Positions 54,977 to 64,000 of a DNA stretch of 64,000 nucleotides are shown one piece after another. Location: positions 1,116,001 to 1,180,000 of the forward strand of contig JAIUPT010000020.1 in NCBI GenBank assembly GCA_022315425.1, given 5' to 3'. How positions within the stretch are numbered: position 1 is the stretch's first letter; every line of letters starts with the position of its first letter. This stretch comes from Pseudevernia furfuracea (taxonomy: Eukaryota > Ascomycota > Lecanoromycetes > Lecanorales > Parmeliaceae). The position numbers and the translations under genes were made by a program. The notes under the pieces are model-generated. The model was not told the origin of the DNA. It saw only the letters and a list, made by a program, of their open reading frames with translations, and did no database searches.

Positions 54977-55642
54977 ATGGAGGGGCCTGTCACGTGGGAT
55001 ATTTGCGGCTTTCAGAACAATTGGAATTGGACCGTCCATCCCAACGCGGACGACATCAAATACCAGACTCGCTTTCCTGCTCAAGACCTCGCTCTAGTAT
55101 ACCGAGGCGCCGAGGCGTCAGTGCTCCTACTAGCCACCATCAAAACCAACGGCTTTCGTAGCGATGCGGAAATCACATTCCACAGAGCCCCAGGCGGCAG
55201 CGGACTGGAGGCTCCGAACCCTATAAAGATGGTAAACACCGCAGGCGATTTTTCGCACCGATGGCTCGTAAAGGTGAGCGCGCTCGGCGGCCGCGAGCTG
55301 CTCTGGGAGTACGATCATCCGGCGGAGGGCGACAACAATGTGTATTTGACAGACCCGGCGACGAAGGAGGTGCTGGGTGATGTCAATGACAATTATATGG
55401 CGCTGCGCAAGGAGATGCCTGGGGATGTGGTGGAGGAGCTTGTTGTTACGGGGACGGCGGCGCAGGTGATGCTGGTGCCGCTTATGTATGGGAGTATGAA
55501 GATTGCGGCACAGGGGCCTGAGGGACGCTCGCGGTGGAAGTATCAGGATCCTAACTACGCATGGGACTCTGAAGATAATGAGGAGGGGGATGAGACGAAA
55601 GACGCAATGGACGGTGAGGCCGAGGAGGATAAAAAAGACTAA
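54977..55642 (+). CDS. Unrecognised fungal protein with acidic tail
   Basis: Single exon, 221 residues. It begins MEGPVTWDICGFQNNWNWTVHP. The body has beta-rich, Trp-containing segments (SHRWLVKVSALGGRELLWEYDHP) and ends in an acidic tail (SEDNEEGDETKDAMDGEAEED). The frame is uninterrupted and codon use looks like coding sequence, but I know no family. No signal peptide or membrane helix is seen. Confidence 0.65.
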   Translation: MEGPVTWDICGFQNNWNWTVHPNADDIKYQTRFPAQDLALVYRGAEASVLLLATIKTNGFRSDAEITFHRAPGGSGLEAPNPIKMVNTAGDFSHRWLVKVSALGGRELLWEYDHPAEGDNNVYLTDPATKEVLGDVNDNYMALRKEMPGDVVEELVVTGTAAQVMLVPLMYGSMKIAAQGPEGRSRWKYQDPNYAWDSEDNEEGDETKDAMDGEAEEDKKD

Positions 55643-56210
55643 CGAGAAGGCCGAGTATCACTATCATCGGGTATCATGTATAATCGCGTCAGCCAGCTCA
55701 CTCGCCAAAGCGGCACGACAGCTTGATATAGCTCACCTGCTTCTGGTTATTCTTGCTTTTCGGTCGACCATTTCCAACTCCTCGTATGACTCAGGAGGTG
55801 GGAGCTTAGGACTGATTTTCCGCCCTTGTCTGCTACCTAGCTACAATACTTTCGGCATTGAGCTTGCTCTAGAACGGAACAAACCCCGCAACGTTCCATG
55901 CCGAAGAGCTCAGGTGAAGAGAAACGATGCACCAAGAGTCAAGGCTGAAGAGGTTGCCAATCCAGGGCCGATATATCTATAGTAGAACCTACAGTTAGCT
56001 GCTTTGGATTCTGACTGAGCTTATCAAATCGCTTAAAGCGTACGACCCAAGTGCCAAAGTCTTGCCCAGAGATTCTTACCAGGCATTCCAGATACTCCTG
56101 CAACTCCCAATAATGATGGTTTTACACTAAACTGTCAGCAGTCTTTCCACCATCTTCCTTACTTTTGTCCATCTAATACATATCCTCCCCATTTCTTATT
56201 CAGTCGGCTT
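55643..56210. other. Intergenic, nothing recognised
   Basis: This stretch lies between the acidic-protein gene and the CHAT relic. No supported feature is seen. Confidence 0.4.
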
Positions 56211-56950
56211 TCATACAATTGCTGTGCTTCCCCCACTGACTTGACCATGGAAAATTTCCCACACAGACCACCAACATGGACGAACCCGGCCCACTTCAGA
56301 AAATCGTTTGCGAAAAGCATGAAAGAGCGCCAATTGAAGCGCTCCTGCAGCCGCACCTGTAAACTTGAAGGGTTTGTCCTCGTCCGGAATCCACCTTGAA
56401 GAGTAGTAATACCAGAATACCGACGCCATTTGCTCGCCGATCGTGTCCGATATAGGCTACATTGAGCCGATAACATCGGGGATACCAGCAGCACAGGAGG
56501 CTTGACAGATGTCTAGGCTCTCTCCACCGAGGCCTCGCACTCCTGACTCGGCAGTAGAGCACGCGGAAAGAAAAGTCACCTTTGTTTTAGCAACAGCCCA
56601 TTGAGAAATGTCCTTCACACAAAAACGATCGACTTCCCCTTCACGTTTATCGGTCCATTTCCAAAGCTTTAGATGGCCAGAGAGAGTGTGTCCAACGGAT
56701 GCGTAATACCGTGGCCTACGAAGTGGAGGAATTCGGTATCATTCTTCCTTCACCTTTTGTGCCGAAGGTCTTTCTAGGGTAGACCAATTGATTTTCGAAA
56801 AGCATTGTTTAACGACCATCCCCTCTTTTCGTGCGTTTGATATAATAAAGTCCTGGGCTCTCTCTGATCGCAGCTCATTGTTATTGGTAGGAAGGTCGGC
56901 TTGCAGAGCGACGTCCTCATTTCCATTGCGGGCAGGTAACGTGACCATGA
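56211..56950 (-). pseudogene. Decayed CHAT-domain (caspase-like) gene
   Basis: Minus-strand pieces of a CHAT protease domain are clear. The His block is FLHFVGHGITHP (about 56700-56735) and the Cys block VTFLSACSTAESGVRGLGGESL (about 56515-56580), followed by AGIPDVIGSM and PISDTIGEQMASVFWYYYSS. Lesions: a TAG stop at 56457-56459 just after GSM, where family members usually have Trp; a TGA at 56739-56741 with a frame change; and a second frame change in a CTCTCT stretch (about 56686-56691). CHAT proteins in fungi usually carry TPR or NLR-type sensor domains and are linked to programmed cell death; no such domain is readable upstream here. Both catalytic residues are still present. Confidence 0.8.
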
Positions 56951-57856
56951 TTCCGTTCTTTCCCTTGCTTTGATCTCGTTCTCGAATATATGTAGCTTTG
57001 GCGAGGGTTCAAAAATCCGCGATGAAGGGGTTCAATGCGTGCCAATTACGCTCAATGATATATTGAAGGTCCTGTAAGCACCTTGATGCGTCTATGCTGT
57101 GGGAGTGGGGAAAGAAGCAGTCAAGGGCAAAAGTAAGATGGGCAGAAGCAAAAAAACCGAGTTGGGAATCTGACGAATTCGAGTCTGATCAGAACAGGTA
57201 GCAAAAGTCATCCATAGAGAGCGAGTGAAGTTCAGGCACGTTGCCATCATAAGTAAAGCAGTGACAGTTTGTCATGGACTTTGCCAAAATAATTCTTGAA
57301 CCATACCAAAGAAATTCAATTTTCGAAACAAAGCCGATTTGTTCTGATGGATATCCACGAAACTGTGCGCAAATAAAAAGAAATAGAGCTTTCTCCTATC
57401 AGAATTTGAAGAATTCGAAATTCTCTCTGTGCATGACTGTTGCTACCTTCTCTTACCTGGTAAGTGAGCCCAGTATTTCGCGACATTTGCATAACCTCTT
57501 CATGTATAGATTTACAATAGGTGCAATGCTCTAGAGCAATTGCGCTTCTTGCTCTAGTCTGCATTTCAGCCATGCCAACCCCAAGCTGTAAACAATTTAC
57601 CCTAGAATAGACACGCCAGCATCGAATAAAGCGTCATTGAACGGGTGAAAAGACATATAGATACTCTTATGTAGACGTCGCCCGAGTCAAGCTTTGAGCA
57701 ATATTGCGACGCCCTACTCCTGCGCTTCATTCTAAACCATGTAGACTATAAGGGCATTTCAACGCCTCCAAAATGCTAACATCTTTCTTCCCAAATCTAT
57801 CTTTTCGACGGCCCCCATATCTCAAACATAGCTTTCCACGTATGTACAGTAGGTCT
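56951..57856. other. Flank of the CHAT relic, no gene recognised
   Basis: This stretch may hold more of the decayed CHAT gene (upstream on the minus strand). A minus-strand frame around 57316-57573 is open but matches nothing I know. Nothing else is supported. Confidence 0.35.
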
Positions 57857-59664
57857 TCAATCTTTGAACTTTCCCCGAAGCTCATCAACTTCCCGTTGCA
57901 AGGCGGATAAATCGGCCATCACATCCTTGGTTTCGGCAGCGCTTGGGCCCACTGGGGTCATAGCGAGATGGGATATCGAAGAAGCGCCAGAATCGCTTCT
58001 CAAACGTTCAGTGTAGTGTCCGCTAAGTCGTGAGGGCGTGTAGCTGCTTTGACTCGAACCCCTCCTTCTAGGTGGCGGTGGTGGTGCCATGGAGGGGGAT
58101 CCAGGGATCGACTTTGTCTGATTCTGTCGCTTTACTGATGACACTGAGGGACTTCGATTGGGTGGTACTGGAGGTCCAGGCTTGGGAGATCGTGTACTGA
58201 CATCAGTAGCGTTGGATTGATCAAACACTGGAGTAAAAGACGCGGCCGTAGACATCGACGATGATGAATTTCCGCGGACTAAACCAGCACGGCGTGGTGG
58301 AGGTGGAGGGGGCGCTTTTGAGCTTGCGGTTGGAGAGATTTGAGACAATAATTTAGATCCAGTTGGGGCTTCTTCTTTGATGGGCGTTGATCGCTCGGTA
58401 CTGCTCGCAAAAGGCTTCGCTCTTAACTGGCTATGTCTTCGTGAAAGTGGAGGGGCAGGCGGGCTGCGCTTTTGTGCATTGTTGCTAGACGGTGCGTCTT
58501 CGGTTTCAGAATGTGAATCTTGCATGTCATTATCCGTATATTCATTAGGTTTCTGCGTTATGGGCTGGGTATTCCGAGGCGGTGGTAGAGGTGGAAGCGG
58601 CTTGTCCACATCACCAGGGGTCCCTGGCATGGATTGATCTACCGGCGCCACGGCGCTCATTGCAGAATCGGAAATTGATAGCGTCGGATCTTCGAAAGAT
58701 ACCGTTTGAGGAGCGCTCGGTTTGACGAGCTTGCCATACCGATGCCTCGGAGTGGATGGCTTAACCCTTTCAGGAGCGGTTGGTATGCTCCCTACCAGCC
58801 GTTGCCGCTCGTCGTCCGAAAGTACACTCTCATGAGACGTCCGCGGTGACTCCTGAAGAGGGCCAGAAACCGGCTCAAAGATAGACTGGCGGGATATTGA
58901 AGACGAATCTGTGTTGCTACTGCTGTCACCAACGTGGACCGGGCTTTGGAAGCTGACTGAAGGTGGGACTGCCGTGCTTGCTCCTGATACACTCTTCTCA
59001 CCCGTCAACAGCAGTCTTTTAAAATCGTCTACATCATAGTGCGGCCGTGTAGTCTTGGACTCTGCTTCCGTCGAACGGCCTTCGCCGTCTGGGGTCGGAG
59101 GAGCTGGTCTGCTCTCTGTACCCAGACTAGCAAGCGTTTTCTTGAACGGGTTCGCTGGCATCGCACTTACGCCCCCAGTGACTGGCTGGAGGTTGCCTAG
59201 ATTGATTAAGGTATTCTGCCGCGTACCCTCATCCTCAGCGCTGCCGCCTGCTCCGTCGGATCCCGCACTGAAAGAGTCTTCTGGCGAGTCATCCAGGATG
59301 CTTCGGGAAGATAGCAAATCTGATGGTGGAGAGGAAGGAAGAATGGGCGGAGGAGAGAAGATTCTGTTTGGCCTGCCATCCTCGCCGTCGGATGTGGCAG
59401 AATGCGGAGAGATGATTCGAACAGTCTTGCCAGTCTTGGTCTTTGTTGGGCGTGGAAGATCTAATGTGTATTAGCGATTGCATGGTTGAATGTATGAATA
59501 TGGATTGTTTTTCCTCAAGCCGTGGAGCTATGTTTACCTGTATCTATAGGTGGGATCCGAGGTTCTGGTCTATCTTCGTTCTCGAAAGCGGTATGGACAG
59601 GCGGATTTGGAAGAGAGGAGGGTTGTTGGGCGGATCTACGGCGGAAAGGGTTGGTGCCAGACAT
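57857..59664 (-). CDS. Polyproline-rich disordered protein
   Basis: Two exons, 59538-59664 and 57857-59460, with a 77-bp intron; 576 residues. It starts MSGTNPFRRRSAQQPSSLPNPP. The phase-1 join gives PPIDTDLPRPTKTKTGKTVRII. Almost the whole protein is Ser/Pro-rich with many PPPPPxR and PxLPP-type motifs (KPLPPLPPPRN; KAPPPPPPRRAG; APPPPPRRRG), suited to SH3 or profilin binding. Two NPFxK/NPFRR motifs occur (NPFRRR, NPFKKT). It ends in a short predicted coiled coil (DLSALQREVDELRGKFKD). I infer a cortical or actin-related adaptor, but no family is recognised. Confidence 0.78.
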
Positions 59665-60175
59665 AACGATTCCTTGGAAAAGTGTCCGTCATGAGGGCAG
59701 TTGTCATGAGCAAAGACACATTTCCTGCAAGTACCTAAAGTACATAATTCGACGAGTATCAGAGCTTACAATAAGCAAATTAAGCTTTGCCATTTGGATC
59801 AAGCCCAAGGTCTGGTTTTAGAGTCCGGACTCCGAGGAATCAAGCTGCATAGAGTATCTCTTGGCGTGGGCGGAAGTTTAGGGCTTTAGGGCTTTAGGCT
59901 CCCGTTTTCTTTTCATCTCTGCCACTTCCCATCTCCCACTCTCAAAGTCCACAACAATTCAAGAGGGAGCCTTTACGAGAGACCAGCCACAAACCGGAAA
60001 TATTAAATATTGGACATGGTGTACTGTGTGCTTGTCCTACTCAATCCGATCAGCATATTCCCATCTCACGACCTCACAGCTCCGCATTACCTTATCAAAA
60101 AGTGAAACGCACAAAGTCAATACATTACATCGACAAGTCTCACACGGTCCAAGACCTTGGGAAGTGAAATGTTAC
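59665..60175. other. Divergent promoter with a short tandem repeat
   Basis: This 511-bp gap separates two divergent genes. It contains three tandem TTTAGGGC-type units at about 59877-59898. No gene is seen. Confidence 0.45.
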
Positions 60176-61201
60176 ATGACGGAAGACGACCTTGCTCCAC
60201 TTTCCTCTCTGACATCTTATAGCCCGCTTCTAGCCATGCATTTCCCCTTTCTTCAATTGCCTACGGAAACCCGTCTACCAATATACAGCCTCCTTCTGCC
60301 ATACTCCGAGTACCATGTCGAAGAGCAGAAAGATCACTCCTCAGTGAGATGGTACTCAGGCAAATACTCTTGCCCGAGCATCCTTTTTGTAAACCGCCAG
60401 ATCCACCGAGAGGCTGTAGAGATACTCTATCGCGAGAACTTCTTTGCCATTTACGTCAGACATCCGCGGGATCCACGCCTGCCTATGAACGACAGTCGAG
60501 CGGACCCGGAATCTTTCATGTTCGTTTCGTGGGCCAAGTCTTCCAAGCCAACGATGAACCGGGCTTGGGCGCATCCCCAAAATCCAAGGGTTCCCTGCTC
60601 TATCTTAGCACGTCACCAAAGTTTTCATCATATCCGAAAGTTTTACATCAGTCTGCCGTCGTTCGATGGCCTCTCTGGAGTCGACATGTTTATGAAGAAG
60701 ACGTCGTTCGCTGCATTTCATGGCATCAATGCCTGGATCAAAAATTGTGCCAAAACAGAAGGCTGCCTCGAGGTTGCCGAAAAGGAACGGATGTCCATCG
60801 TACAGCAGTACAAAGATCCAATCGATGAGCTGGGAAGACTGCTGCAAACTTCGGAACGAATCGATCAATTATGCGTAAGCGTCCAAGCACAGAAATCTCA
60901 TATCGCGTTTTTCGAATATCTGTTTGAAGAATTGTTGAAAGTCGGCGAGGTCGGTGACGCAGCTTGCTACTTCGCTCCGTCCCTCATACACCCTCATACG
61001 CGAACGCTTTGGGGGAATCTCGATTATACTCAGCTGAGGAGGTGGGAGTATCTTCTACAAATGAAGCCCAAAAAGCGCACGGAACAGTCTTTTCTACCGC
61101 CAGACGCGGACGATATGTATCGCTTGCTGCGGGCAATCCAAACTTATCAGCGATTGGGTTCTGTAGTTATGCCTGACTGGCTCTCCCCCATGCCAGCATA
61201 A
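60176..61201 (+). CDS. 2EXR/F-box-like protein of unknown function
   Basis: Single exon; the first in-frame ATG gives 341 residues (MTEDDLAPLSS). A second ATG at 60236 would begin at MHFPFLQLP. FPFLQLPTETRLPIYSLLLP, followed by ILFVNRQIHREAVEILYREN, is the same two-part signature as in the 985-1908 gene. The rest has helical segments such as SHIAFFEYLFEELL, with nothing else recognised. Function is unknown. Confidence 0.75.
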   Translation: MTEDDLAPLSSLTSYSPLLAMHFPFLQLPTETRLPIYSLLLPYSEYHVEEQKDHSSVRWYSGKYSCPSILFVNRQIHREAVEILYRENFFAIYVRHPRDPRLPMNDSRADPESFMFVSWAKSSKPTMNRAWAHPQNPRVPCSILARHQSFHHIRKFYISLPSFDGLSGVDMFMKKTSFAAFHGINAWIKNCAKTEGCLEVAEKERMSIVQQYKDPIDELGRLLQTSERIDQLCVSVQAQKSHIAFFEYLFEELLKVGEVGDAACYFAPSLIHPHTRTLWGNLDYTQLRRWEYLLQMKPKKRTEQSFLPPDADDMYRLLRAIQTYQRLGSVVMPDWLSPMPA

Positions 61202-61385
61202 TCTATTCGGATGTTTTCACCGTTTTGGACCTGAATTAACAGAATTGCGCCTACTATCCAGCAGTTGATGCAGCATATATCCCGCATTCCGCGCCCATTC
61301 AAGGCTCTCCTAACTAGCAGCACACCGTTCCCTATATCACAGATTCCAAGTCACATGAGGATTGTTCAGGGAAATATAGTGACAA

Positions 61386-61805
61386 ATGTCACTTTTTCTG
61401 GGCAACGCGCCTGAACTGTATGCCGAACTACACCAACTCCCTTCAGAAATTTCGACCTTTATGCATGACTTTTGCTACATTCCCTTAGCTTCCTTCATCT
61501 GTTTGTGTACTCGGTCGACTTCGGCGCTCCCTATAGCCCAGGCCAGGCCATGGTTCGCGGAAGAGTTATTCATTCAAGAATTGGCCAGATTCTACAGGAA
61601 CGCAGGTCAACGAGGTCCTGATCCAATGAAGCTAGGATATCGGACGGCCTCGAGCCAACAATTGGTGTCTTTAGGCCGCAAACTCCCTGGAGGAGTTATT
61701 ACCCTCCTGTCAACTAGCATACTTGAATATTCGAACCTACAAGATTATGGGGCTCTCATTGAATCATTTCGGATGGCAACAGTCGAAAGCTCCACTGATG
61801 TATAA
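61386..61805 (+). CDS. Possible small hypothetical protein
   Basis: An ATG-started frame of 139 codons ends 13 bp before the ECO1 stop on the other strand. It has a Cys/Leu-rich middle (FMHDFCYIPLASFICLC). I recognise no family and see no splice support. It may be chance. Confidence 0.25.
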   Translation: MSLFLGNAPELYAELHQLPSEISTFMHDFCYIPLASFICLCTRSTSALPIAQARPWFAEELFIQELARFYRNAGQRGPDPMKLGYRTASSQQLVSLGRKLPGGVITLLSTSILEYSNLQDYGALIESFRMATVESSTDV

Positions 61806-61817
61806 TAGCCTAGCGTA

Positions 61818-63189
61818 CTATTTATACACATGCCATCCTGTCTCTGCTCCGAACCACCTTTCAGCCAACCTCCCTCCACTTTCTGTTGGCTGACTGAACG
61901 CCACGAGATCCTTTGGCGCTTCAACTCCGTAAAAGAAATTGTTTCTTACACAATCTAGCAGATCCACGGCCAAGCCCTTCCCACGATATGTTTTCGAAGT
62001 CCATATTCGAGAAATACCAAGCAAAGCGATATCAGCTGAGGTCGACATTGATATGGACGAGCTCTTGGATGTCGCTACGACTTTGGTGCCATCTTCTCCG
62101 GCAGCGCACCCATCGACCACTCCAAATGCGCTGCTGATCTTCTCAGCCAGACAGAAGCCAACGCACTTGTCGTGCACCAAATAGAGAAACGCTTTGAAAC
62201 GCTCCCCTCTTTTGTCTCCGCCTTCACTGCTGCCTTTCCGTGTCTCTATGATCTTCTTCTCGGGATTCAACGCGCCCCAGAGATGTTCATCATCAATGTC
62301 TGTGGCAGACAGCTCAGCATTCACAACATCCAACACTTTCCTGGTCCTGTTTCTTGCTGCCATGGAGCTTTTCCGATCTACCGTTACGACCATCTCCCTT
62401 TCATCTTCTCTCGCCCTCTCCGAGCGTATTCTTTTCACGCTGTCATCCTTTACAAACGCCTTTCCCATGTCCACGCCTCCAACATTCATGGCGCAAAATT
62501 TGCTGTGCAACGCCGCGTCCTCTTTAACTGATGGGATATACTCCATTTCGCATGTTCGACACGTCTTCCTTACTTCACCACCAAGATCAATCTGCATCTG
62601 CGTCAGGGGCTTTTTCGCTAGCCGCGGCAGTTTGCGAGCGTTAGGCGTGATGTCGGACAAGGGTTCGCTCGCGGGCCCATCATCGATTGCAGGACGTTTG
62701 CGTTTAAGAAAAGAGAATGCAGGCTTTCGTGAGGCTGGCATAGGCGACGGAAGACGGGGAGGAGATGAAAGCACGGATGAGAGTTCTGAGTCGTCCTGCA
62801 GAGCGTCTGAGGAGAATAAAGCGCTTTCTGCGGCTGGGGGGCTCGAAGGTGCGGTGACAGAGGAAGCTGGCTCTTTCCGAGAAGCATCTTCTCCGGTCCC
62901 CGTGTGTGGTTTGGCAGCGGCGCTTACTTCGCCGAGGAGATTGTTTTCGGCCGGCTCCTCTGCGTACAGATGACTGTTGACATTCTCTTCTATGACAGTA
63001 CCGGTTACATCCATTCTTATCTTCTTCCTGGGGCGCTCGGCACCATAGCTGGTTTCGAGCCGGGCTCGTTGCTTGGAGTAGGTCTTTACCGTGCCTCTGG
63101 TAGAGTGTTAGCTTTCAATAGACATGTATTCGTGTATAGTCGTGTGTGGTAATGCACCTTTTAAAGGAATTTGAAACCCCGAAAGCCAT
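61818..63189 (-). CDS. ECO1: Cohesin acetyltransferase Eco1/Ctf7
   Basis: Two exons, 63158-63189 and 61818-63096, with a 61-bp intron; 436 residues. Eco1 acetylates Smc3 during S phase to establish sister-chromatid cohesion. The 32-nt first exon (MAFGVSNSFK) joins at CTAACAC..ACCAG to give RGTVKTYSKQRARLETSYG; without it there is no ATG before MDVTG. The middle is disordered. A C2H2 zinc finger (CRTCEMEYIPSVKEDAALHSKFC, about residues 190-212) follows QMQIDLGG, a PIP-box-like spot. The acetyltransferase core has ISRIWTSKTYRGKGLAVDLLD and RNNFFYG, and ends AFSQPTESGGRLAERWFG. It is convergent with the small frame at 61386-61805. Confidence 0.9.
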
Positions 63190-64000
63190 CCTGAATATAT
63201 GCGTTCATTGAGTCTTGTATTTCGAGTAGGATGGGAAACAGGAGCGAGGGTGGGAGATGTGCTTGCAAGTTGTTTGCCTGACGCGAACGACGCGCCTTAA
63301 AGCCGAAGGCTTAAATCCGAGCTACGAGCGCTCGGTAGGGGGTTTCTCGTTTGGATGTGCTTGAGAAGTTGAGATGCCTCTCCTTTAATACAATTTTCTT
63401 TTTTCCAGTGGGATGCTTTTCAACGCGGGGAAATAAGACTGGAAGGGTCATTTCCTTTAACACTTTTTGAATTGCTTCCGCTTTCCCTAACCTTCCAACA
63501 CCACCTTCCCACAGCTACACAGCCATACAAAGTACGCCTGATGCACGTCGGGCGTCCTCGGGCCTCGACACATTCCTGTGATTGGCTTTCACGTCCGCGC
63601 GTACGCATGGTCCTGATCAACACTCGTCACATATTCCACCAATTGATCCCCATCATGTCGACCTTTCGAGGTTCTTTCTCTAACTCCGATGCAGTCTTCA
63701 ATGGTTTCCTTATGCACGGGATCAGCCAATCGGCTGAGTGCCTATCCCGCAATATTTCTTCCAATCCCTTTACTTGTGGTTACCCGCGGCCTCTTTCAGG
63801 GCAATAATAGCAAACAAGGACAGGAATGTATGTAGGTACGATAGAAACGCTTTGACAAAGGCCGTGCTCTCTACCCTGGAGCAGCATGCTGTCTTCATTC
63901 GTCTGTACTCTAGCCTCTGTACTGGCCTTGATGAACATTCTCTCTGCAACACCTGTGACCGCTCCCCATTCACGGCTTGAAAAAGCGCTTGTGTTTGATC
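63190..64000. other. Intergenic, nothing recognised
   Basis: This stretch runs upstream of ECO1 to the window end. Short open frames cross it but none is convincing, and I see no repeat or RNA gene. Confidence 0.4.

Overview
This 64-kb window looks like nuclear DNA of a filamentous ascomycete. Most genes are split by short introns (about 46-110 bp) with GT..AG ends and CTAAC/CTGAC-like branch sites. The gene families are typical of Pezizomycotina: HET- and CHAT-domain relics, a NADPH oxidase, 2EXR-type proteins and a GH5 glucosylceramidase-like enzyme. A leotiomycete-like origin is my guess from the style of the proteins, not something the sequence proves. I saw no tRNA, rRNA, CRISPR array or intact transposon.

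Layout. 1-12.6 kb: a 2EXR-type protein (-), a Reb1-like Myb factor (+), a 75-aa protein with a G-rich intron (-), the proteasome subunit Rpn12 (+), a DUF1917 protein (-) divergent from the diphthamide WD40 protein Dph7 (+), and RMI1 (-) divergent from VPS51 (+). 12.7-29.3 kb: the TPR protein Ski3 (-) divergent from a GH5 glucosylceramidase-like gene ending in a CaaX-like motif (+), a small Gly-rich protein (-), an acidic nuclear-type protein (+), the DEAD-box helicase Dhh1 (+), a protein-L-isoaspartate methyltransferase (-) and the mitochondrial citrate carrier (-, eight exons).

29.3-35.3 kb is an accessory stretch with no convincing live gene. It holds an unidentified decayed gene (30.2-31.0 kb) and a decayed HET-domain gene (32.5-34.7 kb). 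35.3-49.6 kb is conserved again: Mam33/p32 (+), a copper amine oxidase ending in SKL (-), a proline-rich protein (-), CFT2/CPSF100 (-), a NADPH oxidase with a GC-AG intron (-) and a Ubc4/5-type E2 (-). 49.8-51.1 kb holds a 133-bp MITE-like element and a gutted TDT-family transporter. 51.4-64 kb carries the PI4P 5-kinase Mss4 (-), an unrecognised acidic protein (+), a decayed CHAT-domain gene (-), a polyproline protein (-), a second 2EXR-type protein (+) and the cohesin acetyltransferase Eco1 (-).

The conserved genes are mostly housekeeping: mRNA turnover and processing (Ski3, Dhh1, Cft2), genome maintenance (Rmi1, Eco1), ubiquitin-proteasome (Rpn12, Ubc4) and trafficking or lipid signalling (Vps51, Mss4). 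I see no operon-like logic linking them. The unusual material is the decayed accessory genes, two of them of recognition/cell-death type, the MITE, the GC-AG introns and the terminal targeting signals. I found no convincing new multi-gene system. All exon joins were made by reading splice sites against protein family expectation and have not been tested with transcripts.
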